Made by a program: the position numbers and the translations under genes
Shown here: piece after piece, positions 50,341 through 53,528 of the stretch
Position numbering within the stretch: the first letter of the stretch is position 1
Layout of the letters: each line of letters begins with the position of its first letter
Assembly: GCA_002685965.1 (NCBI GenBank)
Contig: NYZE01000105.1
Coordinates: 1 to 53,528, forward strand
Length of the DNA stretch: 53,528 bases
Source of the DNA: Planctomycetota bacterium
Lineage (GTDB): Bacteria; Planctomycetota; UBA1135; GCA-002748355
Reading direction: 5' to 3'
Notes under the pieces: model-generated
Told to the model about the DNA's origin: nothing
Database searches by the model: none
What the model saw: only the letters and a program-made list of their open reading frames with translations

Positions 50341-51306
50341 ATGACGCCAACTAAGAAGCAATCCTCCCCGTCCGCTACAAGCACCAAGACGCGCACGAAG
50401 ACCAAGCGCGCCGCACCTGCCAAGACGGCGGTCACCAAGACCAAGACCGCGGCCGCCGAGGCGGTGACGACAAAGCCCCCGGCGAAGACAACGACACGTA
50501 GGTCGAGGTCCAAGCTCGCCAACAAGTCGCCCGAGAACCTGACGCTGGCGGAGCGCAAGCGCCTCGAGCAGGAGAAGATCGACGTCATCTGGAAGATGTT
50601 CAAGCGGACCGGCGACGAGAACCTACGCAACGTCCTGGTCGAGTATCACTTCCCGCTCGTGCGCTACATCGCCGAACGCCTGCTGCAGACTCTGCCGAAG
50701 TCGATCGAACTCGACGACCTGGTCAGCGCCGGCACCTTCGGCCTGCTTGACGCAATCAAGGGCTTCGACCTGAAGCGCGGCATCAAGTTCAAGACCTACT
50801 GCTCGACGCGTATCCGCGGCTCGATCCTCGACGAACTGCGCAGTCAGGACTGGGTCCCGCGGCTCGTGCGTCTCAAGGCGCACCGACTCGAGCGCGCGAT
50901 TCAGAAGCTCGAAGCGACGCACGGCCGCGAAGCCAATGACTACGAGCTCTCTTGCGAGATGGAGATCTCGATGCAGGAGCTGTCCGAACTCAAGGTCGAA
51001 GCCTCACCCAAGGCGATGTTCTCGCTGTCCGAGAAGCTCGACGACACCAACGACGATCGCGACATGGAGAAGGTCGAGATCCTCGAGGACAAGAAGGGCT
51101 GCGACCCGGTGCAGACCCTGCACCAGCAAGACGTGCTTGACGTGATCACCTCCAACCTGACGAAGAAGGAGCGACTGATCATCATCATGTACTACTACGA
51201 AGGTCTAACGATGCGTGAGATCGGCGACATCATGAGCCTGACGGAGTCGCGGGGCTGCCAGATCCACAGCAACATCATGGGCCGGCTGAAGACGCAGCTG
51301 AAGTAG
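50341..51306 (+). CDS. FliA/WhiG-family sigma factor with a Lys/Thr/Ala-rich N-terminal tail
   Basis: The 321-aa protein recruits RNA polymerase to alternative promoters (flagellar, developmental or stress genes in relatives). Residues 1-75 form a basic low-complexity tail (KTRTKTKRAAPAKTA-type). Sigma region 2 is at about 98-172 (NVLVEYHFPLVRYIAERLL; LVSAGTFGLLDAIKGFDL; GIKFKTYCSTRIRGSILDEL), region 3 at about 180-230 and region 4 at about 265-320, with the helix-turn-helix EGLTMREIGDIMSLTESRGC. The RGSILDELR segment is characteristic of FliA/WhiG. A c-di-GMP riboswitch lies upstream, pointing to second-messenger control. Confidence 0.93.
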   Translation: MTPTKKQSSPSATSTKTRTKTKRAAPAKTAVTKTKTAAAEAVTTKPPAKTTTRRSRSKLANKSPENLTLAERKRLEQEKIDVIWKMFKRTGDENLRNVLVEYHFPLVRYIAERLLQTLPKSIELDDLVSAGTFGLLDAIKGFDLKRGIKFKTYCSTRIRGSILDELRSQDWVPRLVRLKAHRLERAIQKLEATHGREANDYELSCEMEISMQELSELKVEASPKAMFSLSEKLDDTNDDRDMEKVEILEDKKGCDPVQTLHQQDVLDVITSNLTKKERLIIIMYYYEGLTMREIGDIMSLTESRGCQIHSNIMGRLKTQLK

Positions 51307-51558
51307 CTGACCACCGAGACCAACACCCCGCTCTAGCGGCGCAGCCGCTAGAGCGAAGCAGCCGAGCAAACGCAGCGCTTCACCCCGTTGCAGCTCGAGC
51401 TCAGGGTCATCCTCTCCGCGGTCGATAGCGCGGTCGAGCCACACCAGCGCTTCCTCGCGCTCACCGACTTCGAGCAAGGTGCGCCCGTCCGGCAAGACGG
51501 CGCAACGGATGGTAGATGTCCAGATGGGGTCGCCCGGCAAACGACGGCTCGGCGTCAC
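51205..51558 (-). pseudogene. Possible TPR-protein remnant
   Basis: On the minus strand a frame reads LLEVGEREEALVWLDRAIDR, then DPELELQRGEALRLLG, a good tetratricopeptide-like pair of helices (about 51360-51490). The frame runs on into the sigma-factor 3' end, where it is only antisense, and has no clear start or domain context. It could be a fragment of a TPR gene or a chance coding shadow; evidence is weak. Confidence 0.3.
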
Positions 51559-51605
51559 CGGGCGGGAGAAGCGCTCAATGTCTCAGCGCCCCCGGACGCT
51601 ACAAC
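51302..51605. other. Region between the sigma-factor and sulfatase genes
   Basis: About 300 bases without a confident gene. They hold the terminator hairpin at 51329-51355 and the possible TPR remnant on the minus strand. No RNA gene was recognised. Confidence 0.6.
51329..51355 (+). terminator. Hairpin downstream of the sigma-factor gene
   Basis: CGCTCTAGCGGC (51329-51340) and GCCGCTAGAGCG (51344-51355) form a perfect 12-bp stem around a 3-nt loop, 23 nt after the sigma-factor stop. No T tract follows, so it may need other factors or stabilise the transcript end. Confidence 0.6.
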
Positions 51606-52964
51606 ATGGCGATGAGGCTCTCCCCCATCGCACGCGCTGCACTACTCGCCAACCTCGTCGCGCCGGGCTTGCTCGCCGCCGACAAGCCCAACGTCGTCGT
51701 GATCTTCTGCGATGACCTCGGCTACGGCGACCTCGGCTGTTTCGGGCACCCCACCATCGCGACACCGTCCCTGGACCGCATGGCGCGGGAGGGACAGAAG
51801 TGGATGTCGTTCTACTCAGCGGCTCCCGTCTGCACTCCGAGTCGTGCGGGGCTCATGACAGGCCGCTATCCGATCCGTTCCGGCATGTGCTCGAACAAGC
51901 GCGGCGTGCTGTTCCCGGACTCGGGCGGCGGACTGCCGGCAAGCGAGGTCACGATCGCCGAGTTGCTCAAGGAGCAGGACTACGCGACTTGCTGCATTGG
52001 CAAGTGGCACCTCGGGCATCAGAAGCAGTTCCTGCCGATGCGGCACGGCTTCGACGAGTGGTTCGGGATTCCGTACAGCAACGACATGCACGTCAAGCGT
52101 CGCGGTGACCCCGCCGTGCCGCTCATGCGCGGTGACGAAGTCGTCGAACAACCGGCGAATCAGAACACGCTCACGAAGCGCTACACGGAAGAGGCGGTGG
52201 CCTTCATCGATCGCAACAAGGAGAAGCCGTTCTTCCTCTACTTCGCGCACACCTTTCCACACATTCCGCTGTTCGCCTCGACGGACTTCCGCGGCAAGAG
52301 TCGGCGAGGGCTCTACGGCGATGTCGTCGAGGAGCTGGATTGGTCGGTCGGGCGCGTGCTCGACAAGCTGCGACAGGAGAAGATCGACAAGAAGACGCTC
52401 GTCGTGTTCACCTCGGACAACGGACCGTGGCTCGTCATGCGACTGCGCGGCGGCTCGGCCGGCCTGCTGCGGGACGGCAAGGGGACGACTTGGGAAGGCG
52501 GCATGCGCGAGCCGACGATCTTCTGGTGGCCAGGTCGCATCGAGGCCGGCTCGACCGAGTCCGGCATGGGGAGCACGCTCGACCTGCTGCCGACGATCGC
52601 CTCTCTGTGTGGCGCTCTGACACCGAAGGATCGACAGCTCGACGGCCATGACCTGTCAGCGACACTCTTCGGCGACGCCCCTAGCCCGCGCGACACGATG
52701 TTCTTCTACCGCGGCACGCGGCTACACGCCGTGCGTCACGGGCAGTGGAAGGCGCACTTCTGGACGCGCGGCTGGCGTCAGCGAAAACTGAATCAGCACG
52801 AGACACCGCTCCTGTTCCACCTGGACCTGGATCCGTCGGAGAGTTGGAACGTCGCTGCCAAGCAGAAGAAGAACGTCGCCACGCTGACAGCACTCGCGGA
52901 GGCACACTCCAAGACAGTGCAACCCGTCGTCAATCAACTGGAGGTCCAGCTCGAGAAGCGCTGA
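51606..52964 (+). CDS. Type I (formylglycine-dependent) sulfatase
   Basis: Cleaves sulfate esters; planctomycetes encode many, for algal polysaccharides. The ATG at 51606 (or 51612) starts a signal peptide ending near LVAPGLLAAD. The 452-aa protein has the metal-binding start VVIFCDDLGYGDLGCFG (residues about 24-40), the formylglycine motif CTPSRAGLMTG (about 74-84, Cys type), the GKWHLGH motif (about 132-138) and FTSDNGPW (about 268-275). The anaerobic or FGE-type maturase is not in the window. A family 2 glycosyltransferase begins 175 nt downstream. Confidence 0.95.
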   Translation: MAMRLSPIARAALLANLVAPGLLAADKPNVVVIFCDDLGYGDLGCFGHPTIATPSLDRMAREGQKWMSFYSAAPVCTPSRAGLMTGRYPIRSGMCSNKRGVLFPDSGGGLPASEVTIAELLKEQDYATCCIGKWHLGHQKQFLPMRHGFDEWFGIPYSNDMHVKRRGDPAVPLMRGDEVVEQPANQNTLTKRYTEEAVAFIDRNKEKPFFLYFAHTFPHIPLFASTDFRGKSRRGLYGDVVEELDWSVGRVLDKLRQEKIDKKTLVVFTSDNGPWLVMRLRGGSAGLLRDGKGTTWEGGMREPTIFWWPGRIEAGSTESGMGSTLDLLPTIASLCGALTPKDRQLDGHDLSATLFGDAPSPRDTMFFYRGTRLHAVRHGQWKAHFWTRGWRQRKLNQHETPLLFHLDLDPSESWNVAAKQKKNVATLTALAEAHSKTVQPVVNQLEVQLEKR

Positions 52965-53138
52965 CCCGCGCCCGAGCCGACCCTTGAAGCCCGACTTGCC
53001 GAACCAGCACACCTATCCGCTACACTGCCCGGCGAGCAGTTGGGGCCTTGCCGGCGAAGCGCAGCGGACGAACTGGCGAGCATCAACGCCACGCACATCG
53101 CGGCGAACGCGGTCTTCAGCTTCGAGAAGGGAGGATAG

Positions 53139-53528
53139 GTGCAGCAGCCGCGCGTCAGCGTGGTGATGACGGTTCGGGAGCCGGATCCGGGGTTCTTCGC
53201 TGCCGCCGTGGAGAGCGTGCTCGCCCAGACCCTCCAGGACTTCGAGCTCGTCGTGCTCGAGAACCCCCCCCATGGCGGCGTCACCTCCGTGCTGGAGCGC
53301 TATGACGACCCGCGCATCCGCCACGAGCTGAACCCGGAGATCGAGCCCCTTCCGGCATCGCGTAACCGCACACTGGATCTGGCGCGGGCCGAGCTGATCG
53401 CGATCCTCGACGCAGACGACGTCTGCGCGCCGGATCGCCTCGACAAGCAAAGCGCGTTTCTCGAGGCGCACCCCGAAGTCGCGGTCGTGGGGAGTCAACT
53501 GGAGGTGATCGACGAGAAGGGACAAAGC
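53139..53528 (+). CDS. Family 2 glycosyltransferase, truncated by the window edge
   Basis: GTG 53139 follows a strong GGGAGG ribosome-binding sequence; 130 codons are visible. The GT-A start is clear: RVSVVMTVREPDPGFFAAAV (residues about 5-24), SVLAQTLQDFELVVLEN (about 26-42), ASRNRTLDLARAE (about 74) and the metal DxD motif in ILDADDVCAPDRL (about 89-101). The rest lies beyond the window, so substrate and length are unknown. Such enzymes usually build cell-surface polysaccharide. Confidence 0.92.
   Translation, partial: MQQPRVSVVMTVREPDPGFFAAAVESVLAQTLQDFELVVLENPPHGGVTSVLERYDDPRIRHELNPEIEPLPASRNRTLDLARAELIAILDADDVCAPDRLDKQSAFLEAHPEVAVVGSQLEVIDEKGQS

Noticed and set aside
50094..50354. 86-codon plus-strand ORF between riboswitch and sigma factor
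   Set aside because: No domain, no SD, and it overlaps the sigma start in another frame. It remains possible but has less support than the ten-codon leader ORF.

Overview
The window is high-GC, gene-dense chromosomal DNA on both strands, with no plasmid, phage or transposon genes. A member of the Planctomycetota, perhaps one of its less studied lineages, fits best. The signs are large secreted proteins sharing a C-terminal domain, a DUF3299 protein, a Cys-type sulfatase, PDZ-thioredoxin and HEAT-thioredoxin proteins, a pentaheme cytochrome with a C-terminal beta domain, a single FliA/WhiG sigma factor, and many GTG starts. The assignment is inference from gene content; no rRNA is present.

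Layout. 1-3.4 kb: a partial M28 peptidase and a secreted protein with a duplicated domain. 3.5 kb: tRNA-Pro(GGG). 3.7-6.6 kb (minus): HEAT/thioredoxin-like protein, plsY, gpsA (phosphatidic acid synthesis). 6.7-8.7 kb: a hydantoinase/oxoprolinase. 8.8-11.9 kb (minus): an operon of a 47-aa CxxC protein, ABC ATPase, FtsX/MacB-type permease and DUF3299 protein. 12-13.7 kb: a PTS Enzyme I-like protein lacking its catalytic Cys. 13.8-17.3 kb: two M16-fold proteins without the zinc motif. 17.3-24.6 kb: an outer-membrane barrel protein, an M20 amidohydrolase, a Tat-type polyferredoxin, and two secreted propeller proteins. 24.6-30.5 kb (minus): GT-C membrane protein, HspQ-like protein, tRNA-Thr(CGT), cinA, tatC and a membrane coiled-coil protein with a BRCT-like end. 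30.7-35.7 kb: coaE, a Rho homologue with a destroyed ATPase site, a PDZ-thioredoxin protein and a DUF4388-like protein. 36-40.7 kb: DUF3810-type metalloprotein, pentaheme cytochrome, APH-like kinase, eboA and eboB. 40.8-49.9 kb: pnp, two ABC-F ATPases, argS and apt. 49.9-53.5 kb: a c-di-GMP-I riboswitch ahead of a FliA/WhiG sigma factor, a sulfatase and the start of a family 2 glycosyltransferase.

The strongest unusual signals are: (1) the c-di-GMP riboswitch in the leader of the sigma-factor gene, with a ten-codon ORF whose ribosome binding site lies in the P1 stem; (2) the coaE-linked Rho homologue that keeps its RNA-binding half but has lost Walker A, the catalytic Glu and the arginine-finger region, and is preceded by an intrinsic terminator; (3) Enzyme I with an intact phospho-His but Cys to Phe, Asn to Asp and Lys to Gln changes in the PEP site; (4) an unannotated CxxC microprotein coupled to an ABC/DUF3299 operon; (5) an eboA-eboB pair detached from the rest of the ebo cluster. 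Several of these are familiar protein folds with catalysis removed and binding surfaces kept, which suggests regulatory reuse. That is inference.
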